Positions 13,301 through 24,588 of a stretch of 64,000 nucleotides of DNA are shown one piece after another. Both the position numbers and the translations under genes were made by a program. Source of the DNA: Chamaea fasciata (lineage: Eukaryota > Chordata > Aves > Passeriformes > Sylviidae); NCBI GenBank assembly GCA_029207755.1, contig JARCOQ010000008.1, positions 31,966,521-32,030,520 on the forward strand, written 5' to 3'. A model generated the notes under the pieces. That model saw only the letters and a list, made by a program, of their open reading frames with translations, had not been told where the DNA came from and did not search any database. Positions within the stretch are counted from its first letter, which is position 1, and each line of letters starts with the position of its first letter.

Positions 13301-14979
13301 AGGCACAAAAACTTTTCTGGCACATTCTCCAAGATGTGCCTAAAGAGGTGAACAGTGCAAAGTACCCACTGTGCTGCCAGTTCATACCCCAGCTCAAGTC
13401 TCACTGATCTCTGCAGGAGATGAGATGCAAGGAGAAAGCAGCTCAGGCCTTTCTTTATTTCCCCCTCACTCTTGTTTAGTGCAGCCTGCAGAGGTGTCTG
13501 GGCTGCTCTAAGTGATGCTGTAACTCAGCAAGGCTGGAACACCCTCTCTCCTATCAGCTTAATGCTTGGAGATCCTCGAGGATGGCAAGTGTTGTGCAAT
13601 TACCAGACTTAGTCTTGTTTCCTTTCGTGGGTATTCTCTCTGCTAATAGGAAGCTTGTGAGCACAACAAGTCAATCATACAGCATTAACTCCCAATCAGC
13701 TTACTCAGCTGTAAAATCCTTGAGTTTATCTGGGAATGCTGCCAGGTCAGTCCTATTTGTAAGTGCAGCCTAAACAGCAGCAACATCTCTAATTTTTCCT
13801 TGGCCTGTATTTGCCAGCTCTCTCTAATGTCTACTTGAATTTCCAGACACGGGGATTTGATCTCATTCGTGAATCACCTGTTCCACACATCCAAACTCTG
13901 CTGTGGTGGATATGGCCGTAACTTCACACTGCACAGAGAAGACTCTTTCTTTTGTTAAATGAGTCCCCCAGTTCAAGTGCCCATGCAATTAACAAGGTAA
14001 CTGTGCCAGAAATGTCAGATTTCTTATCTATCTTGCCACAACGGGGGGAAAACAAGAGGAATTAGAAATTTCTGATGCGTACTAACTCCTTCCACAAGGG
14101 AACTTTTCTTTAAAGTGCTCAAGTCATGCCTTGAGTCCCAAGCAAGGCTTGATGGTGACTTATATTGAGTGATAGGAACAAAAGGGATCAAGGAGGGCTG
14201 TATTAAAGAATAAAAGTCTGTGATGGTTGGTTAAGGACACAGAGGTAAACGTATTTTTCTAATTCTTTGGGACCATAAGGATGTTTAAGTCATAAAATCT
14301 TTGACCAACTCAGTTACCTTTCCAAATAGTTCCTGTTTGAGTATAAAATATGTTAAAAAAAATAGGCCTAGGGAAGGGAAATTCATCTTGTTTTCTGAAT
14401 TCTTGCAAGAAAAAAAGCCACTTGAGATTTTAAAGTCAAAACAGTAAATTAACTGATGAAATGTGAAATGATTTTTTCACTGCATAAACGTGGTAACAGT
14501 CATAATGTTGGCAAAGTGCTCAGGGCACTCCCAGTGTGGCAGGAATAGGAACAGCTGTTTAATGCAGGGCTCAGTGAAGTTTCACTGACGAGGTGTCTCC
14601 CATGGGCTGGCTGCAGTGGACTTCAGATCAGGTGCTGCATATATTGCATTAAATCAGAGGAGTTACTGTTCATATAAACGTAACTCATTTGATGCACGTA
14701 AAAATGAATGTTTCTTGTTTGGAGAATCCTACACGAGGAAAACACACCACGGTTGTTAATTTAAGTGGAGGTCTCCTGGTAAGCATTCAATGCATTTTAT
14801 TCCTTCCTTTGAAATTGTGATTTGCTTTCCTCATCCAAAATTCTGCAGTGTGCCAAAGGATGACACAATTTAAGAATACGTTTTTCACGACAAAATAAAA
14901 GTAATGTAAAATTGGTCTTAACGCCAAGAGAATTTAACCAGGATGCTGTTTAAGACTGCAACAATATCTATTTTCCCTT

Positions 14980-15273
14980 TCAATGTCTAAAAGCCCTTTT
15001 TGATTCCTCAAACTGTCCCTGCAGTGTCCCTTCATCCCAGTAATGGCCCATCAGTTGTTTCTCTTCTGAAGCTCCCGTACAGGACTTTTTTTGCTGATGA
15101 AACTCACTGTGTATAAACTTTGGAGGCAATGCTGGCGAATGCATCGGTTGAGAAGGAGACAAATCAAATGACAAGTCCGGGCTGAGAGAGCTTCCTGACT
15201 GCCTCATTAGAGCCCCCAGCCTGAACCACTGCCATCCTGGAACTGCACAGCCCAATTTAATTGGGCTCAGGGA
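14980..15273 (-). CDS. NCKAP5: Possible terminal NCKAP5 exon (candidate)
   Basis: An open frame ends at TGA 14980-14982. Two AG sites give the required phase 0 after the exon at 17697: one before base 15273 (98 codons including the stop) and one before 15198 (73 codons). The shorter version begins SGSSLSPDLSFDLSPSQPMH and goes on SPALPPKFIHSEFHQ, ending EESKRAFRH. The first part resembles the Ser/Pro-rich style of the rest of the protein. Four CpG dinucleotides in about 150 bases, against a CpG-poor background, hint at constraint. A minus-strand AATAAA lies at 14796-14801, about 180 bases past the stop. Both acceptors have poor pyrimidine tracts, and I cannot confirm the family's C-terminus from memory, so the true last exon could be elsewhere or outside the window. 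Confidence 0.4.
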   Translation of the reverse strand, partial: SLSPIKLGCAVPGWQWFRLGALMRQSGSSLSPDLSFDLSPSQPMHSPALPPKFIHSEFHQQKKSCTGASEEKQLMGHYWDEGTLQGQFEESKRAFRH

Positions 15274-15484
15274 CTGTCTCAGCACACTTGCTCTTCAGAC
15301 AAGCACCATAAACTCATTTTGCCCATCATGACGCTTTTTTGACACACATCTTTTGTTTGGGTTTTTAAAGGTCTGACAAATGCCACTTAGGAATTAAATT
15401 CAAAGCCTGTACGATTTCCTTTTCCGAAATATTAAATATTCTGCATGAAAAGCTGCATTATTCTCCCCCTAAATTTATACACAG

Positions 15485-15528
15485 ATATATACACACACAC
15501 ATATATATATATATTTATTTTTTTTTTT
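15485..15528. repeat. (CA/TA) microsatellite followed by a T run
   Basis: ATATATACACACACACATAT passes into (AT)n, then TTTATT and a run of ten T. A simple-sequence repeat with no other feature. Confidence 0.95.
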
Positions 15529-16144
15529 AAATTTGTTGGCCGGAAGTGCCTCTGTCTCTGCTGTCCCCCTCTTTTTGTGGTTAATGTTGCAGATCACACA
15601 GCTCTGATTTAAATAGACTGTGGATCTTCTTGGGTTGGACAAACTACAGCTCAGAAAAATCTGCTGTGCTGGTTCAAACAAGGAGTTCAGGGCAACCTGC
15701 TTTTCGTGGTTACTTCCTCTCATTTGTCATTCTGAAAAGTTTAATACTAACAGGCAAATCTCTAGTGCTTTATTGAGCTTTTGCTGCTCAGGGAGAGGCG
15801 CTGCCGTTTGGAGAGCTATTTCAGAGCCTTAAAAAGTAAACTCAAGAGCTCCCCAACATAATGCATGAAAAATGCTGGTGCTGGCTGAGCTACACCTGAT
15901 GCAATTTAGTTTAATGATGGAGTTTTACAGGATCCTGAGGCCAGTTCAATGGGCTTTCTTTAGGTTTTGAGGCCGATTGGGCACATTGCAGAGACATCAG
16001 ATACAAGGAATGCATGAAAAGAATTAATTAAAAGTAGATGCAATGCTGAGTCACTTTTCTATACTGGAACCAAATCTAATTGCTCTGTAAATAGCAAAAG
16101 ACCTTGGCCTTCAGAAGGCAGACCTGATTTTTATGTATTTTTTT

Positions 16145-16237
16145 CATATATATATGTATATATACATATATATACAAATATATATATATACATATATATA
16201 TACATATATACACATATATATATGCACACATATATAA
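16145..16237. repeat. Imperfect (TA)n/(CATATATA)n microsatellite, about 93 bp
   Basis: Alternating TA tracts broken by GTATATATAC, CATATATATAC and CACATATATA units. It is almost purely alternating purine-pyrimidine and largely self-complementary, so it could extrude a hairpin or cruciform. Likely polymorphic in length. Confidence 0.95.
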
Positions 16238-17696
16238 TTCATCTCCTACAGATAATTAAGCTATGAATTTCTGGATGTTCAAGATGAGGAATTAAGTGGG
16301 TGCTCAAATTATTTTCCTGCACGAATCCTTTTTATCACCCTTCTGCTGCCTTTTTCCCTTTTTTTTTATTCCCTTCCCAACTATGAAGCTAGATTATTTA
16401 AAATTGTTCTTTCTAATATGACCCACATATATTAAAATTGAATCATATTCAGGGTACTAATGAAATTGGGTTGACTGGGAAATGAGGCACATACATTTCT
16501 GGATTTTTCTTTTGAAGTTTGTGGTCAATTTAATATTCAGTTAAGCAGGACTTTGATGCCAACAGAGTTGGAATAAACAGGGCTACTGTCATTTTGTTCT
16601 TAGTATTCCTTCTGTATATTTGGCCCAGATTCCTGAAAGCTCTAAGACTCTAACTTTGGTTAATCACCTCTGAAGTTGCAAGGCACAGTCATTTCCTGAA
16701 ACTGAAAGCTGGAGTCTGGGAAGAGATAAAATTTCTTTTTCATTTCTGCACTGCACCAGTAAATTGCAAACCAGCAGCTCATTCCTTATTTTCTGCTACC
16801 ACCTTTGTTTACAGTGCAACACTCCCAAAATGTGCTGAGTGCTACAGACAGAAACAAAAGAGCTTGTGTCTAGAAAGAGGAGCTGAGGAAACAGCCTGAA
16901 CACAGAGGCAAAATGATTACACTGGACCATGTCTGGGTGTCTCTACTTTCAAACAAATTGGCCTGTTAGATCAAAGGAGAGCGGGAAGGGAGTGAGATGA
17001 TGAGAGGAGAAGGCATGAGAATAGAGGAGGAAAACAACAGGTTTAAAAGTTCCTCTTCAGGGTTGCTGAGACTGTGTGACATCAGTTCAACACTTTTAGA
17101 CACAGAAAAGGAAGTGGATTCACATGAAATAAGAGGAGAAAACAAATTTGTTTCTGTTTAGCATCAAGGTCAACACATTAGATCAGGAATGATCTTCATC
17201 AAAATAATATTTAAACCCATCAAATCTATAATTCCAGAGAAAACACCAAGACTTCAAAAGAGACCAGATGATAGGTTATTTCCATAGCATAATTTCATTG
17301 GAATTTTCAGGAACAATTCTCCAGAGTTTTAAGTCATTTAATACATGTTGTTCTATATAAACTCCCTAATTATATGTGAGGGAAAAGCCTTAAAAGACAA
17401 ATTCTGTGTTTACTTTCTAGCTTTAAATTTCAACTCCTCACTAATGGTGGAGTACAAGTGCTAGCCTGTCTCTACTTGTCAATTTTGTAAGTCTAATTCT
17501 GTGACAGGTGAGCATTCAAATGTAACATTCTGTTCTAAAAATATTCAGATCTTTACTCTTCTGCAGGTCATACTGGTTTTTTCAACTCTGCTTGGTTTTA
17601 GTAATCAATCATATACTGAGGGAAAAAACAAAAGGGGAAAACAAAAAAATAATAATGAACAAAATGAGAAGTAATATGGAAATTACAGTAACTCAC

Positions 17697-17884
17697 ACTT
17701 GGGCTCTCCTTGCTCTTGCTGTCTTTACTGGAAGCTCCACTCAGATGCTCAATTAAACTGTAATGTGCTAATTGTTCAGGTCCATCCTCTCCAAAATGGC
17801 CATAGAGACTGTGTTGGTATAAATCCAAAATCGACATTGGGTTCCCCAAAAACGACCTTCTCTGACTTTGTTTTTCCTGCACAG
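17697..17884 (-). CDS. NCKAP5: NCKAP5 exon (188 nt), last secure coding exon
   Basis: Two nearby AGs could serve as acceptor. The upstream one (CTCTTGCAG before base 17884) is chosen because it supplies the two bases needed after the phase-1 exon at 20445; using the AG 8 bases further on would bring in a stop. The exon then reads AVQEKQSQRRSFLGNPMSIL, DLYQHSLYGHFGEDGPEQLA, HYSLIEHLSGASSKDSKSKE, SPS. The donor is a strong GTGAGT after base 17697, phase 0. If that donor were not used, the frame would run 33 codons to a TAA at 17598-17600, giving a hydrophobic, aromatic tail that looks like intron rather than protein. Confidence 0.9.
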
Positions 17885-20444
17885 CTGCAAGAGATGCAAC
17901 AGATAATATCATTATGACAGTCTACATAGATTTTAATGCAATTTTACAATTTTAAAATGTATTTAAATTGTTTTTTTAAGGTACCTGAAATTCAATGCAA
18001 TAGAAACATTAAAAATACTATTTTCTAATTCTCCAATGCATTCACAGGGGAGTGTTCACACTTACTGTTTGAGCTGGAGGAGATGGTACGAGACAGACAG
18101 AATTAATTTCCTTTCTTTTCAAGTTACAGACAAGATGGTTAATTTGGGGGATCTTCCCACTGAATTGTTTGCAGCAAGGTTTTGTTCTTCTCTTTTAATA
18201 GACTTACATGGCAGATGTGCTAAGTTCCTTTAGCATGCCCTTCAGTTTGGCTGTACTTGGGAGTTTTCCTTTTCACTACATTTTTAGTTAACGAATAAAA
18301 AATTACACAAATAAGGTAAGAAAGTGGTGCTTGCTTTAGATCCTGCTGTAGCACAACAACATCAGGAATAAAGCCCTGGTTTCCAAAGTCCAAGGCTGAA
18401 AGCTCATTCAGAAGAACAAAATAAAACCAGGGGAATTTTCTGCAGCTTCATGAAAGCACTCAGGAGACAGATGTTTATGTGAACATTAAGCTCTTTCCTC
18501 ACACTTCTCGTTACACAAACTTCATTTCTGCCTTATAACCTACAGCCTTAGGAGAATGTCTGCCTCCCAGGCCTCTAACAGAATCAGGGTAGAACCAATT
18601 TATGAGATTGAAATCAAAACACTCTCATGGTTGGAAGAGAAGGATCTGGAATTTTTGGCATATTCCCTGATACTCTACTGACCTTCTCTGTAACATTGGG
18701 CAACACACTGGGAATCTCATGCTAGGCCCATTAAATCAACAAAAGTCTTATCATTGACTTTTAATAGCCTTTGCATTGGGTACTCAGTCTTTCTGTTCCC
18801 CGCTCATAAATGGAAAACGAAAATCACTCCAACATTATAATTGTGCAACCAGTGAGTTTGGGGACTCAGCTAATAAATGTAATTATCTATCCATACAAAA
18901 ATATTCTCTGTGGATTGGTTTGCTGGAGCCCCTGCCCCAGCCTCATGTGGATGTTTTGAGGTTATATCACTTGTGTGCATAAAGGCACTGAGACCTTTGA
19001 ACACAGAATGGGATAAAGTATGGCTGTTAATACCATGTGAGAATGGCATTTAGAGAGCGCAGAACAGAAACCCTGACTATGAGGAATGAGCACAGCAGAA
19101 ATACTTTTGCAATAATGTGTCATAATCTTCTATTTGTCTCAATCATAATCACATATTTTATTCTCTTACTGGCTCAAAAGGGATGCATATACACAAAATT
19201 AATGAATCTCTATGTAAAATGGTCACCCCAAGTCATACTCAGATATCATTAAACTTGGAATCTGCTGCCATTTGAAGCAACTGCTAACACATGATAAAAA
19301 TCTTCTTTTTTTGTTTTTTTTGCAAATTGTGATGAATGCAGGAAAGAAAAAAGCTTATTTACCTCTTTAAAAAAAACCCCACATTTATTGCATTAAAATA
19401 TGGTTTGTAAAAAGCAAAATCTGTAAAAAGAAGCATTTACGGGCTGACTAAAATGACTTGCAATATTTTCTGCAGATTAAACCCACAAAGCTGCGGCAGC
19501 AATGTAAATAAATGGTCCCAGCTTCCCATTCTGCTCTCTCCCACGGAATCCCAAGCAGTGGATTCGCTATGGAAATGCCAAATGTTAGAGGCACTGAAGA
19601 GCACAGCATCCGGTATGTTGCCCATGGTGTTCTCCAGGGCATCATCACCGTGGTGCTGGTGCTGCAGGTGCTGATCCCTGCCAGGCCAGGCTTGGGGCTG
19701 CAAAGAGCATCAGCTCTCAGGGTGCTGCCAGGACCTTGCCCTGGCCAGAATTTTCCCCCTAAAAGGGGATCCATGGGCTGCAAGGACAAGGACAGAACCA
19801 CCTAGGGCACACATCTGCACTGGAAGGTGGCTCCGAGCGCAGCAGGCTGGTGGTCAAGACAAGGCAGCAATTTCCCGGGTTATTAAACACCCAGAAAACT
19901 ATTATCTCAAGAATTTCACTTAATGTGTTTTTATCCACTGGAATTCAGTAAATTCCGAATTGCCATCAATTCTCACTAAAAGCTTTCTCACTTGAAAGCT
20001 GCAGTATATACAGAGAGGAAAAAGAGGGAGAGTTCACTGTAGCACCATAACCAACATCACCTTGATACAGAGGTTGGGAAACTGTGGCCTTGATCGCTGC
20101 ATTATTTCAACTGGCTGCATAATAGAAAAGAAAAAAAGAAAACTGTATTTATAGTCACCTTTCAATTTTGTAATAATGGAATTATTTTTATTTGCACCGC
20201 AGAGATTTATGCATAAAAACCTACAAGTTAAGCCCTCACCAGCAAAAACTGTGGAAGAGGGGAAAAAGCATTAACACATAATAAAAGGAAAAAGGTAATA
20301 AAAAGTTAATGGAAAATCAGACTGAAGAAAGATTTGGGGTTAGAAAGTGAAATCTAGACAGAAAGTTCAATGAAGGACACCATCTGCTGCTGAGTCAGTG
20401 TGGGGTTGAGGGACATACATCTTTATGTACAAATTTTCAATTAC
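17885..20444 (-). other. NCKAP5 intron, 2.6 kb
   Basis: AT-rich apart from a GC-richer island at about 19490-19870, where open frames of about 70-117 codons overlap on both strands. No splice-consistent exon is seen. Confidence 0.8.
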
Positions 20445-20574
20445 CTTGTCTGTTGTTCTTTGTTAACTCCACAAGAGTCTCCTCTGCAGCTCTGAAATAA
20501 CTGGTTTTGTACTCTGGCTCTGGCTCACTGTCAGTGCTGCTTGCTGAGTATGTACACACCCTTAGAGCCGTGTC
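20445..20574 (-). CDS. NCKAP5: NCKAP5 exon (130 nt)
   Basis: A good pyrimidine tract and acceptor CCTTCTTTGTGTAG precede base 20574; the donor GTAATT follows 20445. It starts in phase 0 and ends in phase 1. The peptide reads DTALRVCTYSASSTDSEPEP, then EYKTSYFRAAEETLVELTKN and NRQ. The CTYSAS core followed by acidic SDSE-like residues has a counterpart in mammalian NCKAP5, as I remember it. The acidic EPEPEY segment sits between two more basic exons. Confidence 0.88.
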
Positions 20575-21995
20575 CTACACAAAGAAGGGCATGGCAGCAA
20601 GTCAGATAATGCAAATATATCAAAATAATGCTGAAGATAGTATTGGGAGTAGCACATTTTATATTCATCATGCAGTATAAACAGGTCAGCTGGTAAAGTC
20701 TGCATTACCAGTCTAACCCCTAACCAGTAATCATCACTCTGATGTGGGGGAAATAACCCATTCTTGTCCTGCTACGTCCCCTGACACAGTCTGACAGAAA
20801 CAAACCATATTTTAACTTTTTTTTCCCCCCCACTGTAACGTTTTTTTCAATTCTACCAACATTTTTGGATAATTTTATCCACCAAGTTCAATTTTAGAAG
20901 CTCTTAAGTATGTTTAATACAGTCTGCTTGTAACATGCAACATTATCATACCACAAATAGTTTGCTGCAAGAAATTCTAGAGACAATTAGGATGGCCAGG
21001 AGACATTACAACATTTCTACACCAGTAAATCCAAACTGTTTCCTAAATTCATGTCCCTTCTCCTGGTACTATTATTACAGTACTGGAGAGCCCTTAGTTC
21101 CCAGCTGATTCCTTTGCCAGCTCTTTCCAGGAAGCAGTATTATTGATTTTCTTCTGGGAATAAAGAGGAACACTGACAGCTCTGAACAGCTTCTAATCAT
21201 GGAAGGCCTGAAGGCTCAAACCATCCAGGAGCAGCAGCTCAGTACAATAAACCCCCCAAATCAGGCAGGGGGAAGCTAAGCCTGATACTGTTGGGGTAAT
21301 GGCATGTAAAACTACCACCCACAACCCCTACTCCCATTGCCTATCAGTGGCTCTAGTGAGATTTTAATTCTGTTTCTCTAAGAGGAAGAATAATTTCCCC
21401 ATCTTTCCATCCATGCTGCAGTTTTTAACTGATGCAGAAGGACATCCCTTTGTTAGGAACCACAGACTCGTGGAGAGGGAGCCAGAGCTGAGGATACCTG
21501 CATGCAGCCAGGAATGCTCAGCATTAGAGATTGCAGGTCAGCTGTAGCCCGAAAACCTCCAAGAAACATGTTAGAAGAGTATTTTCCTGTTCACAATACT
21601 TCCCCAGCTCCTCTCAAACTCTCACACTACACAGCCATACAGACAAGGAAGCCTAGTCATGGGGAAAAAAACAACCCGAATCTCATGAAAAGCAACAAAC
21701 AATACCAACTTTCTAGAAGTGAAGAACAGGGTAAAAGGTCTCCATTTCCTTTTCTAAAAGTGCCTGAGAGGATTTTAATTAAAACGTGTCTATAACAGGC
21801 AGACAAAGAACCTTTAGGTGCTGTATCATTATTACTGATAAATAATGAGACAGCGAAAGAAGGGTAAGGAAGTAAATGCAGGTATTAGATTGTTAGTTAC
21901 TCTGCACACCATATTAAACCACTGGCCATTGAAACACTGATACCTCAACACTGGTCACAATACCCATCTCATTTAAGAGATGCCACAGCTTATAC
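20575..21995 (-). other. NCKAP5 intron, 1.4 kb
   Basis: Ordinary intron sequence. It includes a plus-strand T/C run near 20818-20832. A plus-strand ORF at 21502-21795 has no supporting signal. Confidence 0.85.
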
Positions 21996-22132
21996 CTTTG
22001 TTTTAGTAGTTTTCTTGGGGGTCCACTCTGGAAGAACTTTTCTATTTTCTACAGTCTCTTCGGTGTGCTCTAATGAGGCAGAGGTCACAGAACTTGCTTC
22101 TTGTTCACTTTGCTTTGCAAGGTTAATTATTC
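21996..22132 (-). CDS. NCKAP5: NCKAP5 exon (137 nt)
   Basis: The acceptor CCCTTAATTCAG precedes base 22132 and the donor GTATAAG follows 21996. It enters with two bases (phase 1 upstream, making a Gly codon G|GA) and exits in phase 0. The peptide is GIINLAKQSEQEASSVTSAS, then LEHTEETVENRKVLPEWTPK and KTTKTK. It is acidic in the first two thirds and Lys-rich at the end. I do not recognise a domain. The call rests on position, splice sites and phase agreement with exons on both sides. Confidence 0.85.
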
Positions 22133-24273
22133 CTGAATTAAGGGAGACATTATTTAAATTCTAGGTCTCATCAGCATCTTCATGATAGTCTGTCAATTAT
22201 AATCCAGTAAAAACTGGGGGCAAATTGTGATACTTTCATTATGTCCAATAATATTTTACTACTCAAAGGAACAACGTACTAACTTACTGGAATAGTTCTA
22301 ACTAAAGTGGCAGAACTGCATCCAAATCCTTTTCCAGTTAACAAGAGAAGAGGAAAGCATGAATTTAAATCCCTTCATTAGTTGTAAAATATATACCCTT
22401 TCAACAAAGAAACAACATTCAATAACTACTTTTAGGCATTGTAGGACCTTCTCTTCTATTTTATGTTCTCAGAGAACAATCTTTTAACATAAATATAATT
22501 GGAAGTACCTTTCTAGCAGGAAGCCAGCTTTTTTATTTGCTATATTTGCATTATGTAAAATCAGAACATCAAAGAAGATCTATGGTGCATATGAAATAAA
22601 GTGATAATTGTAATTTGGATGAGAAAGTGAGGGAGAGAAGAATTGAATGAAGATAGTCTAGTAAAGAATGAGCTGACCCCATCATCTGATGTATACTACT
22701 TTTTTGTAACATCTCTTCATGACAATTTAATTAAGATACAAACCATACAAGGTTGGTGCAGTGAATATTAGCATTAAGATCAGAACAATCTTACTGCTAC
22801 TGACTTCTTATGAAGCAATTCAATGCTTGCAGTTTCTGTTCAATTTGTTATAATGACAGTGTTTAATCATGGGCCCTACTCTATAACACGCTGCTGAATT
22901 GAGGTCACACATGTGGCCATTCAAGCATGTAGCACATAATCTATAACTAAGATTTCTCTTCTGAATCCTTCTCAGCTGTACCATTAATTAACAGTACACT
23001 TATTTAAAATATAATAAGTATTATAATATCTTTTATTTAGCTTTGATTTGAAACAGGCAGGGGAGTCTACAATAGAGCATACAATGTGTGTTTGCAGTCT
23101 ATTATACCACTACAATACTGCAATGGGAATATTGCTAAATCAACTGAGTTCTAAGATTATGTTATGTTATGCATCGTATGGACATATAAGAGAGGCTTCT
23201 TTCCTCCTAGATTCAATATATGTCAGTTCATTAGCAGAACATATATTTGATGGCGTTAAATTAATCTCAGACTTGATATTTAACCTTACATGCTAATTAC
23301 ACAGAATGTCTCTTATAGAATGATACAGATTTATGCAAGTTAAATACTCACAACTTTTGCAGAAGCAATAACTGGACTGATAAAGTGCTAATCACCATAA
23401 CCCAAATAAATGAGGTCAAGATAAAAAATACCCTTCCTCATTAAACTAATCACTTTTACTATGCTTTCTGCTGTACCTGTTGTGCTATCAAAATTTTTCT
23501 ATTGTTAACACTATATGACTTTTAATGCTATTAACATATATATTAATAACTCTAAAGCCTTCCAAAAACTTATATAAATAGTTAATGTTTGTTTATAAAA
23601 AATGCACAGACTTCAATGGAACTATTTACTAATACAAAGTTATTTTCTGGAGCTTTGATGGATTGCCAGACCTTTTATACCTTTGTCAGCTCTTGTTTTA
23701 TAGCTTAAACACACACATAGCTCATAAGTGAAAGTCAGGTATTTTATGTTCATATATATAAATGTGTTTGTATGATGTAGTGAAGTAATGAGAGCCTTGT
23801 TTGAGGTCAAGGCCATATATTCAGTGGGACAGAATTTATGCATTGAGGCCAAATGAGTTTCTAGTTCAAATCCAGTATCAAAAGCAAGTCTTTATGAATT
23901 TATCTCTTCTATGTCGCAACATGACTGTGCTTTGTACTTTGTACACTCTGATCCTGAATATTGCTAAACATCCTTATTCTTTTTCAAGTCAACTTCCAAG
24001 GCTAGCATATGGGTTTTTTCTTCAAGTACTGTTTCTTGAGCAAAGGCTTTAAGTACTAAACTCATTTTTCTTTCTCAGATCAGCATTTTGTTTAACAAAA
24101 TCTCCATATGGCTCAGGTCACAAACTTGTTAACCTTACGCATTCATAAGAAGAGTATCTTCTGCTCCGCATTTAACATTTCTGTTATCAACTGCCATTAT
24201 TACAGCATTTCTGCTAATCAAAACAGAGGCCAAGGCAGAAATAATGTGATTTTCAGTGCAATTGACATTTTAC
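22133..24273 (-). other. NCKAP5 intron, 2.1 kb
   Basis: Strongly AT-rich with several short ATATAT stretches near 23.5-23.8 kb. No repeat family or extra exon is recognised. Confidence 0.85.
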
Positions 24274-24588
24274 CTGAGGAAGCTGGTTTGGGAAGGCGAC
24301 TTTGAAAAGGTCGTATACCTTTGGCAGTCATGGCCGGATCAGATGTTGAGTGACTAATTACGCTTTCCACAGACTCCTGGCTCTTAGCTGTCAAAGGCAC
24401 TTCTCGCTCAAGGGTTTTGGCTTTTACTGAAGGAGCTGGAAGAGGAACTTGCTGGGATGCTGCAAAGACTCCAGTTTCCAAGGCTGACTCTTGCCTAGAA
24501 ATGTGTCTCCCCGTCGAGCGGTTCCCCGAGTCAGGGAGGGGGAAGGTTCCGATCCCGCTGTCCAGCGTCCTCATCTGGCAGCAAGACT
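24274..24588 (-). CDS. NCKAP5: NCKAP5 exon (315 nt), conserved DSGIGTFPLPDSG block
   Basis: The acceptor CCTGTGCCTTAG precedes base 24588; the donor GTAAAA follows 24274. The exon opens with the two bases that finish the Glu codon from 43010 and closes in phase 1 (TCA G|). It encodes SCCQMRTLDSGIGTFPLPDS, GNRSTGRHISRQESALE, KAKTLEREVPLTAKSQESVE, HSTSDPAMTAKGIRPFQSRL and PKPASSG. The LDSGIGTFPLPDSGNRSTGR and RLPKPASSG stretches are highly conserved in the family. The Asp-Ser-Gly-x-x-Thr arrangement in DSGIGT resembles a phosphodegron, but no function is established. The open frame runs on to 24817 upstream of the acceptor; that extra sequence is intron. Confidence 0.96.

Larger units (their letters stand above)
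1..14979. other. Apparent non-coding region 3' of NCKAP5
   Basis: No credible coding exon on either strand. The longest open frames (149 codons at 4507-4956, 127 at 11750-12133, 111 at 1587-1922) overlap competing frames and lack domain, splice or repeat support. Recognised contents are a CR1 fragment at 1678-1745, a T16A9 run at 1150-1174, a T run at 5809-5820, a solo LTR at about 9908-10295 and a 10-bp duplication at 10311-10330. In human, LYPD1 lies just 3' of NCKAP5, but I see none of its Cys-rich exons here. Non-coding RNA cannot be ruled out from sequence alone. Confidence 0.6.
15274..17696 (-). other. Sequence between the last secure exon and the candidate terminal exon
   Basis: It would be the last intron if the candidate exon at 14980-15273 is right; otherwise it is intron or 3' flank of unknown status. 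It holds two AT-rich microsatellites (15485-15528 and 16145-16237) and no other recognisable element. Confidence 0.6.

Noticed and set aside
17598..17696. Read-through past the 17697 donor to a TAA, as an alternative C-terminus
   Set aside because: A strong GTGAGT donor is present and the extra 32 residues are aromatic and hydrophobic, unlike the rest. No polyadenylation signal was noticed close by. Kept only as a remote possibility.
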